Below, piece by piece: positions 14,401 to 23,036 of a stretch of DNA of 64,000 bases (position 1 is the stretch's first letter; the number at the start of each line of letters is the position of its first letter). The DNA is from Hyposmocoma kahamanoa (Eukaryota; Arthropoda; Insecta; Lepidoptera; Cosmopterigidae): positions 295,304 through 359,303 of the forward strand of contig NW_020656077.1 in assembly GCF_003589595.1 (NCBI RefSeq), read 5' to 3'. A program made the position numbers and the translations under genes. Under the pieces are notes generated by a model that searched no databases, was not told the origin of the DNA, and saw only the letters and a list, made by a program, of their open reading frames with translations.

Positions 14401-15565
14401 TCAGCTGGAAGAAAGTGTACAAGGGGTAAAACGTGAAGAAACTACAGGAGACCCGGAAAATGGTCCACCAGACGCAGATTCTTCTGGTGGCCCTCCTCCG
14501 CCTCCCCGACACAACACAGAAAGGACCGAGCCAGCAACTAATGCAGACTCTAGTTCAACAGCGCCTGTGCCTACTTCAGACGTAACTCAACTAACTAGAC
14601 TGAATGACACCCAACCTCTACCTCTGCACACTCCAGAAAGAACGTCGCCAATGCCCGCGAGGAGATTGAAGAAGCGAAAGCACACCACCGACTGTGAAGA
14701 CGAAGAACGAGATGAAGACAGACGAAAATCTTCTTCTAACCCCGGCGCGGCTTTATCACCAGCTGAGCGAGACATGTCTAAAACAAATTTAACGATTGCA
14801 GAGGGCACGTCTGATGCCACATCCGTTAGGGATTTAGAAAACGCAATGTCCAAGCATTTACCAGCTTTAGATGGAAAAGAAATTTCCCATCGACCCACTG
14901 ATTTTTCTACAGACGCCTTGTTAAAACAACAACAACAAAAATCGACCATTCAGTGGATAGGAACACAAAATCACCACTTGAATCATTTGAACCGCCAAAT
15001 TCCTGGCAATCACACGTCCACACCAGCTTCAGCTTTACTGAGACAATTGTATGCCAATAGGGAAAGTGTAATTCGAAGCAATTTTTTGGGCGATGGTAGA
15101 ACAGGCGGATACTACTCCAGTGACGGCCAAAGTGGACCTTTGCCCACTCCACCGGGTAGCGAAGGTTCTGGATATGGTGAGCAACTAGGTCACAAAGGAA
15201 CGGAAATAGGCTCTTTAGCTTACGGTGGGTATGGCGACTACCACTCTGCAATGACTCCTCCAGGGTCAGTGTCGCCTAGAGATAAGCAGCAGTACGCTTT
15301 GTCGTACGATAATAGTGCCTACTCGGAAGCCTTGAGACATTCTTATTTAGGAGAAGCGCCACTGCCGTTAAAGCCACAGGCATATTCAGCTGTGCCTGGG
15401 GCTTTAGATTACGCGTCGTCTATAGATCAGTCACAGTTTTTTCATCCGCCTTCATCTTTTCACCTGTATCACCCTCAGGCGCATTCGGCGCACGCCACTC
15501 ACTCTCATCAACCAGTAGATAAATCTGCTCCACCAAATACAAACTGGTACTCAGCCGGTTCATAA
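2389..15565 (+). CDS. trh: Trachealess, bHLH-PAS transcription factor (5' partial)
   Basis: Seven exons join in phase: 2389-2478, 5939-6107, 8776-8900, 10376-10569, 10685-10791, 14051-14198, 14365-15565. They sum to 2034 nt, or 677 residues plus TAA. Residues 1-90 carry PAS-A ([35 protein letters not shown]). Residues 100-128 hold [13 protein letters not shown] and HFKSSGYR. Residues 150-277 hold PAS-B ([61 protein letters not shown]). The 399-residue last exon is low-complexity, with a basic RRLKKRKH patch that may be a nuclear localisation signal. In Drosophila, Trh dimerises with Tango, binds ACGTG-type sites, and directs tracheal and salivary-duct fate; vertebrate relatives are NPAS1/NPAS3. 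The bHLH exons and start codon are outside the window. Identification rests on recalled family motifs and perfect phase continuity. Confidence 0.93.
3574..3628 (+). repeat. Short interspersed repeat fragment, copy 1
   Basis: About 55 bp that match 33640-33700 at most positions. Shared blocks include TAGGCGC, GTCGAGT, GCGGACAC and AGCCCGTT, then a CAAGTACCAAGTA-like end. Two diverged copies in one window imply a moderately abundant repeat. The family is not recognised. Confidence 0.6.
4298..4525. promoter_or_regulatory. GC-rich island inside trh intron
   Basis: This stretch includes runs such as GGCGCGCGCG and CCGCGCGCGG and is far richer in G+C and CpG than the flanking intron. It might be an internal promoter with a first exon, an enhancer, or a GC-rich transposon scrap. 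Short open frames on the minus strand look accidental. There is no direct evidence for function. Confidence 0.25.
5939..6107 (+). CDS. trh: trh exon: PAS-A core
   Basis: Acceptor ttatcag, then GTA GAG ATG giving [19 protein letters not shown], the helix-rich end of PAS-A, followed by a Gly/Ser-rich loop ([20 protein letters not shown]). The donor is gtaagt at 6108. The length is 56 codons plus one base, so the last codon is split G|TG with the next exon. The ATG at 5945 is internal, not a start. Confidence 0.93.
6108..8775 (+). other. trh intron, 2668 nt
   Basis: It contains a degenerate tRNA-headed SINE at 7984-8240 and a strongly AT-rich block near 8620-8700. Two overlapping minus-strand open frames of 82 and 93 codons (7264-7645) have no recognised similarity and probably arise by chance. 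Confidence 0.55.
7984..8240 (+). mobile_element. Degenerate tRNA-derived SINE (tentative)
   Basis: The head TCACTCGGTGGTCCAACGG resembles an A box. About 50 bases later GGTTTTAATTC is a decayed B box (GGTTCGAATCC). The stretch ends near an ATTATTATTAAG run. No target duplication was found. It could be an old tRNA pseudogene instead. Confidence 0.35.
8776..8900 (+). CDS. trh: trh exon: linker between PAS-A and PAS-B
   Basis: Acceptor ccatag; the two bases TG complete the split Val codon. It then encodes [20 protein letters not shown] and the conserved [20 protein letters not shown] segment, ending TAT AGG before a gtaagc donor. The end phase is 0. Confidence 0.93.
8901..10375 (+). other. trh intron, 1475 nt
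   Basis: AT-rich intron from a gtaagc donor to a pyrimidine-rich tttctttgcag acceptor. No repeat or exon is recognised inside. Confidence 0.5.
10376..10569 (+). CDS. trh: trh exon: entry to PAS-B
   Basis: Sixty-four codons plus two bases, from [19 protein letters not shown] through [15 protein letters not shown] and [16 protein letters not shown]. The final Arg codon is split AG|G with the next exon. The donor is AG|gttttc, much weaker than the gtaagt/gtaagc donors elsewhere in the gene. Reading through it meets a stop after seven codons. Confidence 0.92.
10685..10791 (+). CDS. trh: trh exon: PAS-B
   Basis: Acceptor ttacagcag; one base completes Arg. Then come 35 codons [16 protein letters not shown] and [19 protein letters not shown], ending with T before a gtgagt donor. 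The intron before it is only 115 nt. Confidence 0.93.
10792..14050 (+). other. trh intron, 3259 nt
   Basis: It carries a candidate inverted-repeat element at 11876-12257 and is otherwise AT-rich. Small open frames on both strands (for example 12475-12686) lack splice sites or recognisable similarity. The acceptor before the next exon is ttccag. Confidence 0.5.
11876..12257. mobile_element. Candidate MITE with AGGGTTGTA-type ends
   Basis: AGGGTTGTAGCGA at the left is mirrored by TCGTTACAACCCT at the right, about 380 bp apart. The interior holds further complementary blocks (GCGAAAGCGAGA against TCTCGCTTTCGC near 12190-12235). No clear target duplication was found, so superfamily and exact ends are uncertain. 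Confidence 0.45.
14051..14198 (+). CDS. trh: trh exon: end of PAS-B
   Basis: Acceptor gttccag. TA completes a Leu codon, then 48 codons encode [39 protein letters not shown] and NIICVNYVI, with AG left over for a split Ser codon. The donor is gtaaag. Confidence 0.93.
14365..15565 (+). CDS. trh: trh last coding exon: C-terminal region
   Basis: Acceptor ttcgcag. C completes Ser, then [15 protein letters not shown] and 384 more residues to TAA at 15563-15565. The tail is rich in Pro, Ser, Gln, Gly and His. It has a PPPPPR run, a basic RRLKKRKH segment followed by acidic [12 protein letters not shown], a short poly-Gln, [29 protein letters not shown], and a His-rich [11 protein letters not shown] near the end. 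Such regions in Trh proteins hold transactivation and nuclear-localisation functions. The long reverse-strand open frames here are shadows. Confidence 0.93.
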
Positions 15566-16140
15566 CCACGCTGTGGTTACAAGAGATAGTCCAGAGAGAC
15601 TAGATTTTCAAAGACTTTGGTTTTGGTGGTTACGTTATGACCTATGATTGTTCAAAACGTTTGTTTGATTTGAGTTCTAAAAAACTCTGTTGTTAAGTTT
15701 AGCATTTTTTTTTGTTATCGTTAACTGGTATAGCGATTCGATATTTTTTTTTGGACTCTTTAATTAAGTTAGGGCTGCACGCTTAAGTGTTGTAAATACG
15801 AGGTAAAATATTTTAAATTTTTTTAGCGGCAGTAGTTATTGAGAATTGTATACGGATTACAAGACTTTCATGAAATTTTGTATTACCGACCAACTAATTG
15901 ATTTTCGACATTGTGTAATTAATACTCAAACAATTCTTACAATATTTATTAAACATTGTAGACTTTTTTTTATTTTTGGACATATTATTAATGTACTACT
16001 GTATGAATTTAATACTTAAATAATTGTGCCAAATACTTGGTGCTTGTGGCACTGGATCGATGCATTTGCAGTTAGCTTAAATTTTAAAGACCATTTCTAA
16101 ATAGATTAATAAATTCTATGATTTTAGGTATTTTGAACGA
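15566..16140 (+). other. trh: trh 3' UTR
   Basis: AT-rich sequence following the stop codon. An ATTAAA lies near 15947 and the first AATAAA at 16108-16113, so the transcript plausibly ends near 16130. No transcript data are available and more distal sites are possible. Confidence 0.45.
16108..16113 (+). terminator. Candidate poly(A) signal of trh
   Basis: AATAAA about 540 bases after the trh stop codon, the first canonical hexamer downstream on this strand. Confidence 0.4.
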
Positions 16141-17673
16141 TGTCCCGTTCTAAAAATATCCTGACGAGGTATCAGGGACTTTTCTCTTCTACAATATTAT
16201 CAATCGAACTCTAACGATAGAAACGTCAAAAGTTTGTAAGTTAATAGCATAAGGTTTAGTTCATAATTTTGAATCAGACAACACCCGCGGGCTATAATTA
16301 TACCTATAGCTTATTTGCATATCATTTAAAATAAGCTTTTGTAAATTATTGTACCATAGTTAGTACCTCACGACTGTATTTAGGCGGTAAATTCCATTAC
16401 ATTAACGCTGTAAATTTTAGTTAAGTGTCGACAACATTTCAAAAAGATTTCATCGCTTGTTAGCTAATAGGTATTCGGGATTGGATAACTGAAAAAAAAA
16501 AAAACTAAAGTGAGATTCGTTCAATTTAGATTTAAACTTTAGCCGCATACGGGTGCTGGTATTTTACGTACATTTTGGAATGTTGTCTCTCTTAAATAGT
16601 TGTCGACCGTATTAATTAAGATACTTTGTAAATACCTTCGTAAGTAGACTATAAATCTTTTTATTTTTAATAGTGCTCAAAATTACCCTCAGCATGAGTT
16701 TAAGTAAAATTAAAATTGCAATGATTAGATAAGTATACCTACTAAATTTCAGGAATAACATATTACTTAATTTTACTTACTGGTCATAGACAAAAGACAT
16801 TTAAAACTGAGGCTTCGATCATTCCACTTTGTTGTCACTTGAAAGTTTCGTTCGAAATTCAATGCCAATCACCATGGCTCAAGTTCCTACCAATAATCCA
16901 CAATACAAAATAACTTATCTTTCATTCCTACGAAATGGGAAACCTGTCTCAAATTTTACTGGTACGCCCGATGCACACATAGAACCATGCTGATACGTCC
17001 ATGAATCTACATACCTACGCTTCCTCGTGGGGTAGCCAGGGACTATAAACCTCCACCCGCTACACTCCTGACCTCGCGTTAGTATTAAAAAATTACTGAA
17101 ACTCAACTTTTTTCGAAATTATGTTGATTATACGGTACGTTCAAACACAAAGAGATAATTAGATCATTCGTGTATGTGTAATCCAAAGTACTTCCACTAA
17201 GGATTATTATAAAAATAGAATCGCTACTACGGATTCCTATGACTGCGCACAAATGTAAATTTACGTGTATGTAATCTGTCCTCCTTAACTAATGTAATCG
17301 ACATTGTTACCGAAAGTGAGTTAATAACATATCTGTCGTTTCTATCTTATCTATCTTTAAGCGGTTTTTAATATCTCATTTAGTCACAGTTTTATTACTA
17401 AGCAAAATCATCGTACAGTACCACGCTGTAAATATTGCACATCGGGAAATTCCAGAAGCCGCGAATATTTCACGATTATTTGCGATTGCCGCGTCTATAA
17501 CTTATTGCATTAATAACTGATGTATTTATGACAATGTAATATGAAACTTTATTAGTAAATATTTAACGTCAAAGTCATTGACAACGTTAATAGTTTCTTA
17601 TTTCGTTGTTTTAAATACATCAGTGAATAACACGATAACATGTAGACGCGACAACAGCGTTCGCGAATTCCGG
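16141..17673. other. Intergenic, nothing recognised
   Basis: AT-rich sequence with a run of about 14 A at 16491-16504. No exon, RNA gene or repeat family was recognised. Confidence 0.5.
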
Positions 17674-17674
17674 G

Positions 17675-17708
17675 TTTTCCCGATGTGATATATATCACAT
17701 CGGGAAAA
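17675..17708. repeat. Perfect 34-bp palindrome
   Basis: TTTTCCCGATGTGATA is followed by a central TA and then its exact reverse complement. The related string CACATCGGGAAA also occurs at about 17440-17450. It could be a hairpin, a tiny foldback element or a dimeric protein site. Confidence 0.85.
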
Positions 17709-17873
17709 AAACTAGCACTAATTATGACAAGGAGGGCAGTATTATACAATTTAAACTGTCGTACCCACAGAATAAGATTAATTTATGCAAACTAAGGTCG
17801 ACATACGAAAAATGTTTTTCTTTTACTCAGTATACAATTATTACTGTAAATTGTAATACAGTGTATGCATAGT

Positions 17874-18170
17874 GAAGCCGTGGTAGCTTAATGGTTTGAC
17901 CTACCGCCTCTCAAGCCGAGTGTCGTGGGTTCGAATCCAGGCTCGCACCTTCAAGTTTCTCGGAATTTATGTGCGAAATTTAACTAGAAATTTACCATGA
18001 GTTTTTCGGTGATGAAACCTGTGTGGCGAAGAAGGTTTACAACCCTCTGAAAACGTGTGAAATCCCCACCCGCATTGGGTCAGCGTGGCGGACTATGGCC
18101 AAAAACCTCACGTGAGAGCAGCCACGTGCCCAGCAATGGGACGTATAAATGAGTTGATGATGATGATATC
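17874..18170 (+). mobile_element. tRNA-derived SINE with 8-bp target duplication
   Basis: The head has an A box (TGGTAGCTTAATGG, 17881-17894) and a perfect B box (GGTTCGAATCC, 17928-17938), as in a Pol III promoter from a tRNA. The body reads GCATTGGGTCAGCGTGG..GACTATGGCC and ends in a (GATGAT)n tail, a layout I associate with lepidopteran SINEs that borrow a LINE 3' end. TGCATAGT is duplicated exactly at 17866-17873 and 18171-18178, marking a fairly recent insertion. It is not a functional tRNA, since a clean cloverleaf does not close. Confidence 0.85.
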
Positions 18171-19002
18171 TGCATAGTTGTTATAACAATATTTAAATGG
18201 GTGACAGTTTAAGCCAGCTCAATTGTCCTAGTAGACAACATTTTGAAAGGATTGGTAATAAATGTAATTTTAATTGCCAAATGAAATTGCAGTTAATTGT
18301 GATGTTTTATATCTGAATTTCCAAAAACAATATCTGCTAAGAGCGGCTTGTCACTTAAGCTATCACCAGTTTACGAGTTATGTATCTGAAAAAATACAGC
18401 AATGGAAACCGATGACTTTTTACTGTTTACCTGGTTTGACATAAATTCAAAGGCATATCTATTGGCAGCAAGGTATCGAGTCAGTCACAAATAAAATAGA
18501 GTGAAATTCGCTACACGAAGATATTTCGCATGACAACAAATGCAGTAAATATAATACTCAATCGCATTCCAACAAAGCAATTGTTTTCATGTAAAACCAA
18601 ATTTGTTTTCTTATTTTTATATTTAAAAAATGTAATGAATTAATAAGATGATTAGGTAGATGTTTTTAAATACAGTAATCGGTAACAATATTTATGCTAT
18701 TTTTAACTGTGCAATACGAGTGCAAAAATGTTGTTCATTTCGATTTTTTAAAAGCTTCGTTAATGTATCGTACATAGTTAAGATAATTATCATTAAAATT
18801 GTAGTAATGCTGTAATTATTATCATTAAATGGGCTAGGCTAAAATGCAATTATATGTTATTATATTTTCGATATTTTTTTTTTCAACACTACCTGTTCAT
18901 GTCCATATTTTTTAAATGATATTGATATATGAACAAAAAAATTATGAACTTTCTTTTCTCTGAATAAATAACTAAGAATTTTCATATGTTTGTTTTATTT
19001 TT

Positions 19003-19018
19003 GAAAGAAAGAAAGAAA
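19003..19018 (-). repeat. (TTTC)n microsatellite tail of LINE
   Basis: GAAAGAAAGAAAGAAA on the plus strand, immediately after the LINE 3' end as read on the minus strand. This is a typical low-complexity retroposon tail. Confidence 0.7.
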
Positions 19019-21130
19019 AACGTTTATTCATTAAATTGAGTCACTATACGCACTTAAATCTAATACTTAACACTAAAACATAATGGCTGCGTGATTTTAA
19101 ATTAGTAAGTGTGTATAGTGGCGCAAAAGAAGAAAAGGATACGACTCAGCAATATGTCTATCTCCCGCGAGACAGACGTTGATTTTCAGTCGTTCCTGTT
19201 TCAGCGTCGGGTGAGACCTAAGGAAATGGTACATGCTCTGTGTATCCTCTGCTTTATGCCACACTTCACTTTTACAATACACGTGTGATACATGTAAATA
19301 TACATAAATATAAATAAGTTAGAAGACCAGAGTTAGGAACATCCGGCATCAGGGCTTACGCTGGTTTTCTATCAATAGATTTTTCATACTTTTTCTAAAT
19401 GCGAATTTTGAGATTGGCTGTCTAAGTGGAGGAGGCAGATTGTTCCAGCATTTAGATGCCTGATACCGGAAGCTATCCTCAAAGGCTCTTGTTTTATGGA
19501 ATGGCGTTACCAATAAAAAAACTATTAACTCTGCGTGAATTATAGGAATAAATCCGCCATTTTAACTTGGCATATAGATAAGGTGGACTTTTGTATCTAA
19601 CAACAGAGTGCATCAAAGTAGAAAAATGCAGTCCTTCTAGATTTCATATTAAGAATACCGTGTAGGTTTAGTAAAGGTGTTGTGACTCCTCGGTGGAATT
19701 TTGTAACAGAAACGAATGCAGGCGTTTTGAACACGTTGTATTAATTTTTTTGAGGTAGCGAGAAGACAGGGACCGAAAACTGTATACGCATAGTTCAATT
19801 GTGATAAAATAAGAGGTTCACACATTTTTAATCTAATACCTTCAATGAGTAAATGCCGAATTTTATATAATATCTTTAGTCGAAAGAGGCAAGATCTGGC
19901 AATAGACTCTACATGTCTCACAAATCGCAACCCACTGTCCACAGTGACACCTTAATTTTTGGCCTGGTTATCAAATTAGACCGATGATCCAAGAATACTA
20001 ATCCTAAGATTGTGTGATAGAATGCTTACAACCTAGTTTTTTGAACCATAAACTTAGATTTAGTTGGATTTAGAATCAAAAAATTATGATTTGACCATCG
20101 GGCAATACTATCAAGATCGGAGTTGATCCTCGAAAGAGACAGATTTAAATCCTGTGGACTCGTATGAATATAGATTTGGACATGATCCGCATAAAGACGA
20201 CACTTGCAGTATTTCACATTCTTTATGATATTCGCAGAGTACAAAACAAAAAGAATGAGTCCTAATATCGATCCTTGTGGTACGCCTCTATGCACACTCA
20301 TTACAGAAGATCTGGAGATATGGCCGTTCAACTCCTGAACTTTGATAATTTGAGTCCTATCAGTCAAGTAACTACTGAATCATTTTACTGTGGCTGTGTG
20401 AAACCATAGTATGTAAGTTTGGCAAGCAGTAACGGGATACTGATAGAGTTGAACGCTCGTGAAAAATCGAGTAGAGTCAGTATAGTGGCCATACCCTTAT
20501 CCTGAGCGTCTAGTATATTGTCTACCACTTCTGAAAGAGCAGTTGAAGTGCTGAGGCCTTTTCTGAAACCATACTGCACTTCAGGTAGAATTTTATTTCT
20601 ATCCAAAAACGCAGTCAGTTGCCAAAATACTATCCTTTCCAGTACTTTGGATAGATAGGGCAGTAAACTAATTGGTCTAAGGTCTTTATAATTATTAGGA
20701 TTCGAAATTTTTGGGTAAGGGCGTAATCAGAGCGGTCTTCCAGCCAAGCGGAAATGTCGAGGAAGAAATGGATTTGTTGATAATATTCAGAGCTACCTCT
20801 GTGTGAGTGTGCGGCAGTGACAATAAAACTATATCCGCATTTATATTATCTTCCCCTGACGCTCCCGACTTTATTGAAAGGATGGTTCTACCCACCTCTA
20901 TTTCATTTACTGTTCGCTGAGTAAAAATACTACTGTTGTATTTATTCTGCTTAAAGAATGTTAATTGGGAAAGTGGAATTGCGCCAATACATGAGAGAGT
21001 TAGAAAATGTTTGTTTATTTCTTCAGGATCAGAAATTTGAGGTGGCAAGGTCTCATTTCGTGATTTACACATCAGTTTTTGGAATTTCATTAAATATTTT
21101 CACGCCGTTAAATATTTTAATGAAAATATG
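19003..21130 (-). mobile_element. Broken jockey-type LINE, reverse transcriptase
   Basis: The minus strand encodes successive reverse-transcriptase blocks: a palm entry (GEDNINADIV, LITPLPK) at 21090-20695, YGFRKGLSTSTALSE and LLDFSRAFNSI at 20606-20385, HRGVPQGSILG and LYADHVQIY (YADD changed to YADH, 20182-20193) at 20367-20026, then thumb and C-terminal pieces (ARSCLFRLKILYKIRHLL; SFRYQASKCWNNLPPPLR) ending at TGA 19351-19349. Stops and frameshifts separate the blocks, so it is dead. The minus-strand 3' end is an AATAAA-containing stretch and a (TTTC)n tail at 19020-19003. The endonuclease half is missing (5' truncation). Confidence 0.85.
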
Positions 21131-22530
21131 GGGCGTTGACGTGTGAGAAGCATTACATAATGAAAGGTATTAAATACGAGTGCGGGTTTGTGTGTTTTTA
21201 TGCCTAATTATGTACAGTTAGTAGTTACATACACTGCTCTATCTACACACATTAATAGCTCTCTATGTTGTGTTCAGGAATCGCATATCACTGGCGAAAT
21301 GGCGGCAAATAAAAACTTTTCTCGCGCATGTCACGCAACTATAGTTTTTATTTAATTCATAGACAAACTAGAGTCGGCCCCAACTATCATATCGTCCGAT
21401 ATCAAGTAACGTGTGAAATTTACAAAATTATTTGCTATTGACATTTCATTTCGAATAAAACTTAATCTAGACTGATATTAGAATTGAGGCTGAATGAAAT
21501 TGTTTTGTTTTACAGAGATGTTCGAAATTTGAATGTCATAATAAAATCGAATTCGATGTTGCTATGAAGCAATAATAACATTTTCACAGATAAGAAATTT
21601 TGTTCTAACAAAACAGTTTTATTAAGTTGGTCGTAATTTGCGGTTATTGAACACATCATAGTATTTATGATATGTGTTTAAATAAAACAACGTTTGCTTA
21701 AGGCGAGGTATGTAACGCGAGCCTAGATTTTAGGTGAGGTGTAAGCTGTAAATCAATATAAATAAAATAAGAACACGCGTAGAAAATTTGACACTTCCGA
21801 AGTCGACAAGTGCCGGTGGCGACTGACGGGGCAGCTGGCGTCGTAGCGCGTCGTTAAATCGTTGGGTAATTTGCAAATTTTGGAATAAATGTGAATTAGA
21901 TAACTAATAGGGCTTCAGTTGAAAACCAAAATTTAGCAGGTTCTATGTATGTATCGTCTATTATTTGTAAGACTGTTAATAGTAAAGTCATTATCTAAAC
22001 CATATGATCTAGAAATACAGTTTTTCCTACTTCTCCTCCAGTGACTCATCCTTAATTAATGTGTCTGTGCGACACGTCAGTTCACACCCATATCTAGCGT
22101 CGCGTCGTCGTAGTTATGGGAACGGGCGAGTCGCAGCGACCTTTATTGGTTGTACACTACAGTTAGCCTAATTGGGTAAAATATCAGTCTTGCGACTGTG
22201 AATTTGAATTAAAACTATTGTAATATGATACAGTTTATTTTCAGTCACAAATTGCAAAATATCGAACTAAAATAAATAGAACGTAAGTAATTTTCAATGC
22301 GTAATCATTGACATACCAATAAAGGTGTATGTCCTTGATTAGTATAATAAAAAATAATGAATCTCAAATGCGGTTTGTACACGTCATGTGGTCTGACTGT
22401 TTAATGTAGTCTGTGGCTTAGGAACGATTGGGCGACACATGGAGGATTCCGCTCTGCTTTGTAAAGTCGCCTTGAATGTTTTGTTGTATGAAAAATGTCA
22501 AAAAGTAAATTACAGATTTTAGCCCCATTA
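21131..22530. other. Intergenic, nothing recognised
   Basis: Mostly AT-rich. Slightly GC- and CpG-richer patches occur at about 21790-21860 and 22090-22150, but no open frame or motif was recognised. Confidence 0.45.
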
Positions 22531-22650
22531 TCTTTTTATTAATGATACGATGCCTGATGGTAAGCGACACGCCCGTCTTTAGCGGCCGTCACCCTGAGAC
22601 ATAAGTTGACAAGTCCCATGTGTTATTTCACCAGCACCCTTAGTTAGGTA
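22531..22650 (-). repeat. ~300-bp retroposon family, internally deleted copy
   Basis: It contains the family's GGTAAGCGACACGCC block joined directly to CACCCTGAGACATAAGTTG and ACAAGTCCCATGTG. The usual middle (GTTGCAGTGCCACTC and following) is missing. The sense strand of the family is taken as the one ending in an A-rich tail, so this copy is on the minus strand. Confidence 0.75.
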
Positions 22651-22983
22651 TATGTATGTGCGTGTGATGCACTTTGGTGGCATGGCTTACTGGGCTGTAA
22701 TCGCTCACCATATGGTTGGTACTGGCAGAAAACCAGCTTTGTTTGATTTTTTACGGTCTACAGTATTATTGCTGAGTCAGGGCCACTTTAGCACAAACTG
22801 TAGGCATACATAAAATTTTGTTAATTCTCACACCATTTGTTCGTTTGTTTCTCTCACAGTATGTTTTATATAAGTGTATATTAAATTAATAATAATGTAT
22901 GTTCTATGTGATTTTGTGTTATACTTTGTGAAGTGATTGTAAATGTTTTGTTTCTGTTTATATTTGTGCTGAATTAACGTGTT

Positions 22984-23036
22984 ATCTATCTACCCTACCA
23001 TTCAAGAGTTTCAACTGTTTCACAAGGAGCTCTACT
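22984..23036 (-). repeat. ~300-bp retroposon family, 5' tip only
   Basis: TTTCACAAGGAGCTCTACTG and CTACTT match the distal end seen in the longer copies, such as 58660-58692. It may be a split remnant of the copy at 22531. Confidence 0.65.

Noticed and set aside
14587..15251. Long minus-strand open frames (120 and 114 codons) under the last trh exon
   Set aside because: They are shadows of the trh coding frame; the plus-strand frame has family motifs and continuous splice phase.
17874..17946. A functional tRNA gene
   Set aside because: It has good A and B boxes but no clean acceptor-stem pairing, and it continues into a SINE body with a target duplication.
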